Positions 1-7,359 are shown, numbered from the stretch's first letter. The stretch is DNA of 23,321 bases from Frankiaceae bacterium (GCA_947479995.1 CANKBT010000009.1:1-23321), one strand, 5' to 3'. Notes: generated by a model from the sequence alone, not told the origin. Translations and numbers: made by a program.

Positions 1-296
1 CGCCGCCCGACCTCCTCCGGCGGCGCGGTCGCCCCCCACGTCGCCTCGCCGCGCGTGGCGAACAGGACGTGCACGTCGGCGCCCGAGGCCGCCAGCAGCG
101 CGAGCGTGCCCGCGCAGCCGGCGCTCTCGTCGTCGGGGTGCGCGGCCAGTGCCAGGACGCGCCCGACCCGCGGCAGGCCGACGACCGGGCCGGTGCCGAC
201 GAAGGAGGCCAGGGTGTCGAGCAGCGGCCAGGCGCGGTCGGGAACCCGCGGCCGGGCCCTCGCGACCACGCGGGTCACCACGCGCGGGATGGGCAC
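1..296 (-). CDS. PIG-L (LmbE-like) family deacetylase, N-terminal part
   Basis: About 98 N-terminal codons are visible; the C-terminus lies beyond the left edge of the window. After a basic N-terminus, residues about 46-60 read VLALAAHPDDESAGC, the zinc-binding HPDD signature of the PIG-L/LmbE superfamily, followed by the family's FATRGEA-type strand. Known members hydrolyse N-acetyl groups of GlcNAc-type substrates, such as MshB and Mca in mycothiol metabolism. Which substrate applies here cannot be told from this fragment. The GTG at 296 is the first start after an in-frame stop (306-308). It has no Shine-Dalgarno sequence, but a TAGCGT box lies 6 bases upstream, so the mRNA is probably leaderless. 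The family call is firm; the specificity is unknown. Confidence 0.85.
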   Translation of the reverse strand, partial: MPIPRVVTRVVARARPRVPDRAWPLLDTLASFVGTGPVVGLPRVGRVLALAAHPDDESAGCAGTLALLAASGADVHVLFATRGEATWGATAPPEEVGR

Positions 297-302
297 GGGC
301 GG

Positions 303-308
303 ACGCTA
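303..308 (-). promoter_or_regulatory. -10 box of leaderless PIG-L gene
   Basis: TAGCGT reads on the minus strand and ends 6 bases before the GTG start at 296. This is the spacing expected when transcription begins at the first base of the start codon. No clear -35 element is seen. Confidence 0.5.
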
Positions 309-320
309 GCGCGGGACGCG

Positions 321-338
321 ACCCCTCGGCTCAGGGGT
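321..338 (-). terminator. Candidate hairpin terminator downstream of arr
   Basis: ACCCCT and AGGGGT form a perfect 6-bp stem around a 6-base loop, 17 bases beyond the arr stop codon. There is no U-tract, which is common in high-GC actinobacteria, so termination strength is uncertain. Confidence 0.35.
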
Positions 339-355
339 GCCTGCCACGCGCGCGG

Positions 356-814
356 TCAGTGCGGGAGCGGGAGGACCGGGCACCCGCCGGCCTCAGTCGA
401 GGATCTCGCCGCCCCGGGCCCGAGCAGCACGGCCAGCCGCTCGCGCCACGCCTGGCGCTCGGCCGCCGTCAGCCGGGTCCACCCCTCGACCTCCTCGACG
501 ACCCTCAGCGGCGCACGGCTGCGGTAGGAGCGCGTGGGGTTGCCCGGGAAGCGCGTGTCCGTCACGTCCGGGTCGTCCTCGTACGGCCCGGTGGGCTCGA
601 CGCGGTAGACGCGCGGCGCGCGCTCGCCCCCCTGCAGCTCGACGGCGAGCTCGGCCGCGAGGCCGGCGCCGTCCACGAGCGCGGTGAAGTAGACGTGCCG
701 CATGACGACCTCGGGCCGGTAGTTGGACGGGCGGCCCGCCGTGAGCAGCTCCCCCGCTCGCAGGTCCGCCGTGGTGCCGTGGAAGAACGGTCCGTCGTCG
801 AGCGCCTCGCGCAC
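356..814 (-). CDS. arr: NAD+-dependent rifampin ADP-ribosyltransferase (Arr)
   Basis: The predicted protein has 152 residues. Arr enzymes inactivate rifamycins by transferring ADP-ribose from NAD+ to the ansa-chain hydroxyl at C23. The family landmarks are present: FFHGT (His12), SNY (30-32), VYFTA (Tyr42), the VEPTGP strand and EDDP (79-82), then FPGNPTRSYR. His12, Tyr42 and Asp81 align with the catalytic His-Tyr-Asp of mycobacterial Arr. The GTG start at 814 has GGAGG 6-8 bases upstream. The final 20 or so residues do not look like Arr. Another frame gives the expected GGEILD ending with a stop at 393-395, which suggests a one-base indel near 411-422. A rifamycin-associated element lies at 860-878. 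The gene is divergent from the GrpB-family gene. Confidence 0.92.
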   Translation of the reverse strand: MREALDDGPFFHGTTADLRAGELLTAGRPSNYRPEVVMRHVYFTALVDGAGLAAELAVELQGGERAPRVYRVEPTGPYEDDPDVTDTRFPGNPTRSYRSRAPLRVVEEVEGWTRLTAAERQAWRERLAVLLGPGAARSSTEAGGCPVLPLPH

Positions 815-859
815 CTCGCCCTCCTCCGCCGCGGGAGCAGGCAGTGTCCGCCCTGCCCC

Positions 860-878
860 GGGTCTTGCCGCAAGCCCC
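860..878 (-). promoter_or_regulatory. Rifamycin-associated element (RAE) upstream of arr
   Basis: The minus strand reads GGGGCTTGCGGCAAGACCC. From memory, this differs at one position from the 19-bp RAE (GGGGCTTGCGGCAAGGCCC) described upstream of rifamycin-inactivation genes in actinomycetes. The core CTTGC-C-GCAAG is palindromic. Its TTGCGG (868-873) could serve as a -35 element, with GACACT (843-848) 19 bases downstream as -10, giving a leader of about 20 bases to the arr start. Confidence 0.75.
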
Positions 879-914
879 GCCCCCGGCGCTACGGTGAGCT
901 GGCACCCGCAGCGC

Positions 915-920
915 TAGCGT
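915..920 (+). promoter_or_regulatory. -10 box of the GrpB-family gene
   Basis: TAGCGT ends 7 bases before the GTG at 928, which fits a leaderless transcript. It overlaps the upstream in-frame GTG at 919 and so argues against that start. A second TANNNT box, TACGGT, is present at 890-895. Confidence 0.5.
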
Positions 921-927
921 GCGCCCG

Positions 928-1497
928 GTGACCAGCGCGCCCGACCCGCTGGCGGGCGTCCTGATCGGCGGCCGCGAGCAGGTCGACATCGTGGTCGTCG
1001 ACGACGACGGCCGGTGGCCGGAGCGCTTCGCCGCCGTGCGCGAGCGGCTGGTCGGCGCACTCGGCGAGCGGGCTCTGCGCGTCGAGCACATCGGCAGCAC
1101 GGCGGTGCCCGGCCTCGCCGCCAAGCCGCTGCTCGACGTCCTCGTGGTGGTGGCGGACGTCGAGGACGAGGACGCCTACGTGCCGGCGCTCGAGGGCGCC
1201 GGCTTCGTGCTGCGCGTGCGCGAGCCGGAGCACCGGATGGTCCGCACGCCCGCGCGCGACGTGCACGTCCACCTGTACGAGCCCGACCACCCGGCGGTCA
1301 GGGCCTACCTCGACCTGCGCGACTGGCTGCGGGTCGACGCGGCCGACCGCGCGCTGTACGCGGCGACCAAGCGCCGGCTGGCGGCGCAGGCCTGGAGCGA
1401 CATGAACGCGTACGCCGACGCCAAGACGGACGTCGTGCAGGCCGTGCTCGGCCGGGCGCGGGCGTGGCGTGCGGGACAGGTCCCCCCGCGCGACTAG
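928..1497 (+). CDS. GrpB/UPF0157 family protein (nucleotidyltransferase fold)
   Basis: The protein has 189 residues with the GrpB signature VEHIGSTAVPGLAAKPLLDV at about 52-71. This belongs to the nucleotidyltransferase-like superfamily: GS motif followed by an acidic residue, Asp70. The downstream VHVHLYEP and the R-D-L-R-D segment are also typical of UPF0157. The biochemical role of stand-alone members is not established; some related proteins are fused to dephospho-CoA kinase. I chose the GTG at 928 over 919 because a TAGCGT box covers 919 and sits 7 bases before 928. The gene is divergent from arr and ends tail-to-tail with the acyl-CoA synthetase gene, sharing the tetranucleotide CTAG for both stop codons. 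Confidence 0.88.
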   Translation: MTSAPDPLAGVLIGGREQVDIVVVDDDGRWPERFAAVRERLVGALGERALRVEHIGSTAVPGLAAKPLLDVLVVVADVEDEDAYVPALEGAGFVLRVREPEHRMVRTPARDVHVHLYEPDHPAVRAYLDLRDWLRVDAADRALYAATKRRLAAQAWSDMNAYADAKTDVVQAVLGRARAWRAGQVPPRD

Positions 1498-3011
1498 ACC
1501 TCCGCGCGCACCTGCGCCCGCAGCGCCTTGCGGTCGGTCTTGAAGACGCTGGTGAGCGGGATGGCGTCGACGACCCGCACCTCGCGCGGCCGCTTGGCGG
1601 CCGAGATGCGCTCGCGGCAGTGCGCGAGCAGCTCCTCCTCGGTGGCGGTGCCGCTGAGCTGCACGAAGGCGACCACCTCCTCCCCGACGGCCGGGTCGGG
1701 GCGCCCGACGACGGCCGCCGCGGCGACGGCGGGGTGCTCGAGCAGGGCGTCCTCGACGTCGCGCGGGTAGACGTTGAACCCGTTGCGGATGACGAGGTCC
1801 TTGAGCCGGTCGACGACGTAGAGGTAGCCGTCCTCGTCGAGGCGGCCGACGTCGCCGGTGTGCAGCCACCCGTCGCGCAGCGCGTACGCGGTCTCCTCGG
1901 GCGCACCCCAGTAGCCCTGCATGAGCACCGGGCCGCGCACGCAGATCTCGCCGTCCTGCCCCGGCGGCAGCGACGAGCCGGGCTCGTCGCCCTCGATGCG
2001 CAGCTCGATCGCCGGGATCGGCTTGCCGACCGAGCCCAGGCGCCGCTCCCCCGCCGGCTGCGTGGCGATGAGCGCGCTGGTCTCGGTGCAGCCGTAGCCC
2101 TCGCGCACCTCGACGCCGGGCAGCCGCCGCTCGAAGGCGTGGGCGACGTCGAGGGCCAGCGGCGCCCCGCCGCTCGACACCCGCGTCAGCGACGACAGGT
2201 CGGCGTCCTCCAGCGGCTGCGCGAGCAGCATCTGGATCATCGACGGGATGAGCGACGCCGTCTGCACGCGGTGCTCGGCGACCAGCGCGACGGCCCCGGC
2301 CGGGTCGAACCACCGCATGAGCACGGTGGTCGTCGGCTCCGGCGCGTGCAGCCCCGCGACCGACACGAGCAGCCCGTACGCGTGCGCCAGGGGCAGCGGC
2401 ACGAGCGTGGTCGTCTCCCCCGGCACGTGGGAGGCGGCCATGGCCGCCGCCCCCGCCGCGTCGAGGGAGGCGTGCGTGAGCACGACGCCCTTGCTCCGGC
2501 CGGTCGTGCCGCCGGTGTAGAGCAGCGCCGCGAGGTCGTCGGGGCTGCGCTCCACGAGCGGCAGCTCCTCGGCCCGCTCGAGCTCCTCGAACGGCGTCAC
2601 GCCCTCGCCGCTGCCGCCGACCACGACGAGCGGCAGGCCCGGGCCGGCGGCGCGCACCTTGTCGAGCCACTCCGGCGTGGTGATCACCGCGACCGCGCCC
2701 GAGTCGGTGAGCACGTGGCGCAGCTCGGGCTCGGTGAGCAGGAACAGCACCGGCGTCGGCACCGCCCCGGCCCGCCACAGCGCGGAGTACGCCACCCCGA
2801 CCTCGGGGCAGTTCGTCATGCAGACGACGACCCGGTCGCCCGGCTGCACGCCGAGCGCGGCCAGGCCGCCGGCCAGGCGGCGCGCCCGCCCGGCCAGCTC
2901 GCCCGAGGTGTGCCAGGCGCCCTCGAAGAACAGGCTCGGGCGGTCGCCGAAGCGCGCGAGCAGCTCCTCACCGCGGGCGCCGAGCGTGGTCGAGCCGACC
3001 GGGGCGGTCAC
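1494..3011 (-). CDS. AMP-forming acyl-CoA synthetase / long-chain fatty acid-CoA ligase family
   Basis: This 505-residue protein is a complete ANL-superfamily adenylating enzyme. It would activate a carboxylic acid to acyl-AMP and then transfer the acyl group to CoA. Visible motifs are the P-loop-like YTGGTTGRSKGV (165-176), GYGCTETS before residue 320, GWLHTGD (381-387), the hinge region DRLKDLVIRNGFNVYP, and a C-terminal lysine in FKTDRK (Lys491), the usual catalytic A10 lysine. At 505 residues it is nearer to short or medium-chain and aryl-type ligases than to roughly 600-residue FadD15-type proteins, so the substrate is open. The GTG start follows the stop of the secreted hydrolase by one base, implying co-transcription and probably coupled translation. 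Release of a free acid by the hydrolase and activation by this enzyme is a plausible pairing. Confidence 0.9.
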   Translation of the reverse strand: MTAPVGSTTLGARGEELLARFGDRPSLFFEGAWHTSGELAGRARRLAGGLAALGVQPGDRVVVCMTNCPEVGVAYSALWRAGAVPTPVLFLLTEPELRHVLTDSGAVAVITTPEWLDKVRAAGPGLPLVVVGGSGEGVTPFEELERAEELPLVERSPDDLAALLYTGGTTGRSKGVVLTHASLDAAGAAAMAASHVPGETTTLVPLPLAHAYGLLVSVAGLHAPEPTTTVLMRWFDPAGAVALVAEHRVQTASLIPSMIQMLLAQPLEDADLSSLTRVSSGGAPLALDVAHAFERRLPGVEVREGYGCTETSALIATQPAGERRLGSVGKPIPAIELRIEGDEPGSSLPPGQDGEICVRGPVLMQGYWGAPEETAYALRDGWLHTGDVGRLDEDGYLYVVDRLKDLVIRNGFNVYPRDVEDALLEHPAVAAAAVVGRPDPAVGEEVVAFVQLSGTATEEELLAHCRERISAAKRPREVRVVDAIPLTSVFKTDRKALRAQVRAEV

Positions 3012-3012
3012 G

Positions 3013-4875
3013 TCAGAAGCCGAGCGAGCGGAGCAGGCCCGGGTCGCGCACCGGCACCTCCCACACCGGGCCGGCGCCGTCCGGGTCGATGACCGCGCCG
3101 GTGGTGAGGAAGGTCGACACCTGCGCCTGCCCCGGCAGGAAGCCGGCCGGGAAGGCCGGCGACAGCAGGAAGCCGTGCGGGTTGGTGCCGGCCTGCGGCG
3201 TGAGGTCGTTGCGGTAGAGCGAGGTGCGGCCGAACAGGTCGCCCGCGGCCAGCAGCGTCGCCGACGTCGGGTTCGGCACCGTCTGGTCGCCGCGCGCCAC
3301 CTGGAACAGCGCCTCCTCGTCGCGCACGAGCGGGGCGTACGTCTCCGGGCCGCCCGAGCGCTGCAGCCACGTGCTGTCGGCGAGGTAGTCCTGGATCGCC
3401 AGCGCCCCGGGCGCCAGCGAGGTCACCGGCGGCTCGCCGGCGAGCGGCATCGACTCGGTGAAGCCGGTGGTGCCGCCGTTGAGCAGGCCGGCGATCTGGA
3501 GCGCCTGCGCGGTCAGCGGGCGGAACGACGGCGACAGCCGGGCGATCTCGGAGACGGGCCCCCCGGGCACGTTCAGCACCGCGCGGGTGACGGTGTCGTC
3601 GACGCCGGTGAGCATGGTGCCGTAGATGCCGCCGAAGCTCTGGCCGTAGTAGGTCTGGCCGGTCGGGCGCAGCGGCAGCGCGCTCGGCAGCGCCGCGGAG
3701 CGCAGCAGCACGCCGACGTCGACGACCGTCTGGCGCAGGCCGTCGCGGCTGCTCACGGCGCCGGCCGCCGACTGCGGCAGCGGCGAGACGCCCTCGGTGG
3801 CGCCGATCACGCCGTCGCCCTCGAGGTCGACGCCGCGGCCGTACGCCGGCAGCGTCTGCACGGCGCCGTCGGCGGTGCGCACCTCCCAGGTGCTGCGCGG
3901 CCCGTAGCCGTGGCCGACGACGTGCGTGGCGACGGTCGCCAGGCCGCGCGAGGCGTTGGTGGCCGCGGCGAGGAAGACGTCGGCGTCCGAGCGGGTGAAG
4001 CCGTGGCCGAAGGCCGCGACCGGCCAGCCGCCGGCGGGCGCGGTGCCCGCCGGGACGATCGCGACGAACGGCAGGCGGACCAGCCCGGTCGGGCGCGGGC
4101 CCGCCTCGCGGGTCGGCCGCTGCTCGATGGTGCGGTCCGCGCGCAGCCAGGACGGCGCGAGGTAGGAGCCGAAGGCGTACGACCCGGCACCGGCGGCCGA
4201 GGCGTTCGGCACGTCGGTGCGCACCAGGCCGCCGGTCGTGCCGCGGTCCTGCACGTAGGCCAGCGTCGTGCCCTGGGCCGGGACGACGGCGTCGATGCGC
4301 AGGCCGCGCTGCGCGGCCGGGAGGTACTGCCGGCCCTGCGCGCTGTCGAGCAGGCGCTCGAGGTCCTGCAGGCCGTCGGTGGCCGACATCGTCGTGAAGG
4401 TGCTCACCGTGCGGCCGCGCAGCTGCAGCCGGTACGTCGTGCTCGGGTCGAGCTGGCGCGCCGGGTGGGCGTAGCCGGTGGTGGTCGCGGCGTCGTAGAC
4501 GACGCGGTCGACGCCGATCGGCGTGCCGGTGCCGTCGGCGCGCACCACGCGCACGTCGCGCATCGCCGCGGCCGGGTCGACCGGCCGGTCGAAGCGCACC
4601 GACATGCGCGGGTCGAGGTCGAAGCCGTCGAGCTGCTCGAGCCGCTGCTGCAGCCCGCACACGGGGGCGGCGCTGCACGGCGCGTCGGGCAGGTCGACGC
4701 GCAGGCCGGTGAGCTGCCGGCTGTCGGCGACGGTGAGGGCGTTCGTCGGGAAGACCTCGAGGACGCGGGGCGTCGCGGCGGCCGCGGGAGCGGCGGCGAC
4801 GACGGCCAGCGGTGCGGCGAGGGCGAGGGCTCCGGCTGCGGCGACGGCGGCGCGGCGGAGGGGGGCTGTGCGCAA
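3013..4875 (-). CDS. Secreted alpha/beta hydrolase (extracellular lipase/esterase-like) with N-terminal Ig-like region
   Basis: The 620-residue protein has a clear Sec-type signal peptide: MRTAPLRR, then a long Ala/Val-rich core and an AAAA cleavage region near residues 32-35. Residues about 40-165 resemble the bacterial Ig-like domain of large extracellular lipases (SVRFDRPVDPAAAMRDV, then a TYRLQLRG strand). The catalytic part holds VAAFGHGF, a nucleophile elbow GQSFGG (Ser413), GDQTVPN (Asp530) and TNPHGFLL (His567), giving a credible Ser-Asp-His triad. The substrate is unknown. The TTG start at 4875 has AGGAG 5 bases upstream, but start codon and ribosome site lie in a 10-bp hairpin (4872-4906). 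The gene starts 54 bases after dxs and precedes the acyl-CoA synthetase by one base. Confidence 0.8.
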   Translation of the reverse strand: MRTAPLRRAAVAAAGALALAAPLAVVAAAPAAAATPRVLEVFPTNALTVADSRQLTGLRVDLPDAPCSAAPVCGLQQRLEQLDGFDLDPRMSVRFDRPVDPAAAMRDVRVVRADGTGTPIGVDRVVYDAATTTGYAHPARQLDPSTTYRLQLRGRTVSTFTTMSATDGLQDLERLLDSAQGRQYLPAAQRGLRIDAVVPAQGTTLAYVQDRGTTGGLVRTDVPNASAAGAGSYAFGSYLAPSWLRADRTIEQRPTREAGPRPTGLVRLPFVAIVPAGTAPAGGWPVAAFGHGFTRSDADVFLAAATNASRGLATVATHVVGHGYGPRSTWEVRTADGAVQTLPAYGRGVDLEGDGVIGATEGVSPLPQSAAGAVSSRDGLRQTVVDVGVLLRSAALPSALPLRPTGQTYYGQSFGGIYGTMLTGVDDTVTRAVLNVPGGPVSEIARLSPSFRPLTAQALQIAGLLNGGTTGFTESMPLAGEPPVTSLAPGALAIQDYLADSTWLQRSGGPETYAPLVRDEEALFQVARGDQTVPNPTSATLLAAGDLFGRTSLYRNDLTPQAGTNPHGFLLSPAFPAGFLPGQAQVSTFLTTGAVIDPDGAGPVWEVPVRDPGLLRSLGF

Positions 4876-4906
4876 GGGGTCTCCTGGGTGCGGGGGGACC
4901 CCTTGC
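4872..4906 (-). promoter_or_regulatory. Hairpin covering the TTG start of the secreted hydrolase
   Basis: In the minus-strand RNA, GCAAGGGGUC (4906-4897) pairs perfectly with GACCCCUUGC (4881-4872), with 15 bases in the loop. The UUG start (4875-4873) lies inside the 3' arm and most of AGGAG (4885-4881) lies in the loop. The structure could limit translation of the hydrolase relative to dxs. It has no U-tract, so it is a poor intrinsic terminator. Confidence 0.5.
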
Positions 4907-4929
4907 CTACACCACGCCTGTGATCGCGG

Positions 4930-6837
4930 TCACTCCGCCCCGCTGCCGGTCGGCGTGCCGTCCAGCGCGGGTGTCCGCTTCGCGACGTTCTCGACCACCG
5001 TGCGGGCGACGTCCTGCGCGGTGAGGCCGATCTCGGCCTTCACCTGCGCGACGGAGCCGTGGTCGAGGAAGGCCCGCGGGATGCCGACGTCGCGGGTCGG
5101 CACGTCGACGTCGGCGTCGCGCAGCGCCTGCGACACGAGCGCGCCGACGCCGCCGGTGCGGCCGTTGTCCTCGACCGTGACGACCAGGTCGTACGACGCC
5201 GCGAGCGCGACGAGCTCGGGCGCGACGGGCACGACCCACCGCGGGTCGACGACGGTGACGCCGATGCCGTGCGCGGCGCACCGCTCGGCCACCTCGAGGC
5301 CGAGGCGGGCGCAGGCGCCGACGGCGACGAGCAGCACGGCGTCGCCCGGCTCGCGGCGCAGCACGTCGACCGGGCCGCGGCGCTCGACGGCCGGCAGGTC
5401 GTCGCCGACCGCGCCCTTGGGGAAGCGCACGGCGGTCGGGCCGTCGTCGACGGCGACGGCCTCGCGCAGCTCCTCGCGCAGCGTCGCGGCGTCGCGGGGG
5501 GCGGCGATGCGCATGCCCGGCACGACCGACAGCAGCGACAGGTCCCACATGCCGTTGTGGCTCGCGCCGTCCGAGCCGGTCACGCCGGCGCGGTCGAGCA
5601 CGAGCGTGACGGCCTGCCGGTGCAGCGCGACGTCCATGAGGGCCTGGTCGAAGGCCCGGTTGAGGAAGGTCGCGTAGAGGCAGACGACGGGGTGCAGCCC
5701 GCCGGCCGACAGGCCCGCGGCCATCGTGAGCGCGTGCTGCTCGGCGATGCCGACGTCGAAGGTGCGCTCCGGGTAGGCCTGGCTGAAGGCCTGCAGCCCG
5801 ACCGGCTGCAGCATCGCCGCGGTGATGGCGACGAGGTCGGGGCGCTCGCCGCCGAGGGCGAGCAGCTCCTCGCCGAGCACCGACGTCCAGCCGCGCGCCT
5901 TGGCGCCGAGCGGCCGGCCGGTGACCGGGTCGATGACGTCGACGGCGTGCATGTTGTCGGCCTCGTCGTCGACCGCCGGCTGGTAGCCGTAGCCCTTGAC
6001 CGTGACGACGTGCACGATCACCGGCCCGCCGAAGCGCTTCGCGCGCTTGAGCGCCGCCTCGAGCGCCTCGCTGTCGTGGCCGTCGACCGGCCCGATGTAC
6101 TTCAGGCCGAGGTCCTCGAAGAGCACCTGCGGCTGGAGCAGGTCCTTGAGCCCGCGCTTGAGCCCGTGCAGCGCCTCGAAGACCGGCGCGCCGACCAGGG
6201 GCGTGCGCGTGAGCGCAGCCTTCACCGTGTCGAGCGTGCGCTCGTAGTGCGGCGTCGTGCGCAGCGCGGCGAGGTGGTCGGCCAGGCCGCCGATCGTCGG
6301 CGAGTAGGACCGCTGGTTGTCGTTGACGACGACGACCACGGGCCGGTCGCCGCTCGCGATGTTGTTGAGCGCCTCCCAGCACATGCCGCCGGTGAGCGCG
6401 CCGTCGCCGACGACCGCGACGACGTGGCGGTCCTCGCCGCGGACGGCGTACGCCTTGGACAGGCCATCGGCCCACGACAGCGACGTCGACGCGTGGCTGT
6501 TCTCGACGAGGTCGTGCTCGGACTCCGCGCGGCTCGGGTAGCCCGACAGGCCGCCCTGCTGGCGCAGCGTCGCGAAGCCGTCCTGCCGGCCGGTGACGAG
6601 CTTGTGCACGTACGCCTGGTGGCCGGTGTCCCAGACCAGGCGGTCGCGCGGCGAGTCGAAGACGCGGTGCAGCGCGAGCGTGAGCTCGACGACGCCGAGG
6701 CTCGGCCCGAGGTGGCCGCCGGTGCGCGAGACGGCGTCGACGAGGAAGTCGCGCACCTCGCTGGCCAGCAGGGGCACCTGCTCGGGCGACAGCCGCTTGA
6801 GGTCGTCCGGGCCGGAGATCCCCTCGAGCAGCGTCAT
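4930..6837 (-). CDS. dxs: 1-deoxy-D-xylulose-5-phosphate synthase
   Basis: The 635-residue protein catalyses thiamine-diphosphate-dependent condensation of pyruvate with glyceraldehyde-3-phosphate, the first step of the MEP isoprenoid pathway. It is full length. Key features are TGGHLGPSLGVVEL (39-52), WDTGHQAYVHK (69-79), the ThDP/Mg2+ motif starting GDGALTGG (144-151) and ending at NDN (172-174), SYSPTIGG (177-184), the central VGIAEQHALTMAAG containing the catalytic glutamate, and the DRAGVTGSDGASHNG segment. The ATG at 6837 has no Shine-Dalgarno sequence; TAGACT lies 6 bases upstream, so a leaderless mRNA is likely. It is the first gene of a probable transcript that continues into the secreted hydrolase and acyl-CoA synthetase. 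Confidence 0.98.
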   Translation of the reverse strand: MTLLEGISGPDDLKRLSPEQVPLLASEVRDFLVDAVSRTGGHLGPSLGVVELTLALHRVFDSPRDRLVWDTGHQAYVHKLVTGRQDGFATLRQQGGLSGYPSRAESEHDLVENSHASTSLSWADGLSKAYAVRGEDRHVVAVVGDGALTGGMCWEALNNIASGDRPVVVVVNDNQRSYSPTIGGLADHLAALRTTPHYERTLDTVKAALTRTPLVGAPVFEALHGLKRGLKDLLQPQVLFEDLGLKYIGPVDGHDSEALEAALKRAKRFGGPVIVHVVTVKGYGYQPAVDDEADNMHAVDVIDPVTGRPLGAKARGWTSVLGEELLALGGERPDLVAITAAMLQPVGLQAFSQAYPERTFDVGIAEQHALTMAAGLSAGGLHPVVCLYATFLNRAFDQALMDVALHRQAVTLVLDRAGVTGSDGASHNGMWDLSLLSVVPGMRIAAPRDAATLREELREAVAVDDGPTAVRFPKGAVGDDLPAVERRGPVDVLRREPGDAVLLVAVGACARLGLEVAERCAAHGIGVTVVDPRWVVPVAPELVALAASYDLVVTVEDNGRTGGVGALVSQALRDADVDVPTRDVGIPRAFLDHGSVAQVKAEIGLTAQDVARTVVENVAKRTPALDGTPTGSGAE

Positions 6838-6843
6838 GACCGG

Positions 6844-6849
6844 AGTCTA
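6844..6849 (-). promoter_or_regulatory. -10 box of leaderless dxs
   Basis: TAGACT on the minus strand ends 6 bases before the dxs ATG, matching the TANNNT-N6-start arrangement seen at other genes in this window. Confidence 0.5.
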
Positions 6850-6903
6850 CGGCGGCGGGGCGGCCTCCGCCCGCGTCGTGAGGGGCGTCGCAGGCGCGCC
6901 GCG

Positions 6904-7359
6904 TCAGGCGTTGTAGCGCATGATCCGCGCGGTGTACCAGCGGCCGTCCGCGCGGATCGCGTAGCTGCGGTACTCGCACTCGCCGTCCGGCACGCGCATG
7001 TCGTGCGTGTAGCCGCCCGTGCGGTAGGCGCCCGAGCCCAGGGCGCCGATCTGGGTCGTGCAGGCGCCGCCCTCGCGCACCTCGCTCGACATCGAGAACG
7101 AGTGCACGACCTCGCGCCCGCCGGTCGAGAAGCGCACGCAGTAGCGGTGGTACTGGTCGCGCGTCGCCTGCACGACCACCTGGCCGTACGGCAGCACGTC
7201 GGTGCCGTTCTTGAGGCGGTACGCCGTGCGGCGGTCGGGGTCGAGCGGCAGGCTGCACGCCTCCGCGGCCGAGGCCGGCGTCGCGGTCGCGACGACGGTC
7301 GCCGGCACGCCGAGCGACAGGCCGAGGGCGGAGGTCAGGAGGGCGGAGGTGAGGCGCAT
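6904..7359 (-). CDS. Small secreted protein with four cysteines, unknown function
   Basis: This 151-residue protein has a signal peptide (MRLTSALLTSALGLSLGVPA and a TPASAA cleavage site near residue 32). The mature chain of about 119 residues carries four cysteines (35, 74, 100, 128), enough for two disulfides, and is rich in Tyr and Arg. I do not recognise the family. The pattern of short strands (PYGQVVVQATRD, YRSYAIRADGRWYTARI) suggests a small all-beta secreted domain. The ATG start lacks a Shine-Dalgarno sequence; CACGCT stands 6 bases upstream. It lies 66 bases upstream of dxs and 69 bases downstream of the next minus-strand gene, with its own reading frame closed at both ends. Third-position GC supports it as coding. 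Confidence 0.72.
   Translation of the reverse strand: MRLTSALLTSALGLSLGVPATVVATATPASAAEACSLPLDPDRRTAYRLKNGTDVLPYGQVVVQATRDQYHRYCVRFSTGGREVVHSFSMSSEVREGGACTTQIGALGSGAYRTGGYTHDMRVPDGECEYRSYAIRADGRWYTARIMRYNA

Noticed and set aside
919..921. GTG at 919 as start of the GrpB-family gene
   Set aside because: It is formed by the end of a TAGCGT -10 box; the GTG at 928 has the correct leaderless spacing.
4920..4933. Inverted repeat GTGA-TCGCGG-TCAC at the end of dxs
   Set aside because: Four-base arms are expected by chance and there is no supporting context.
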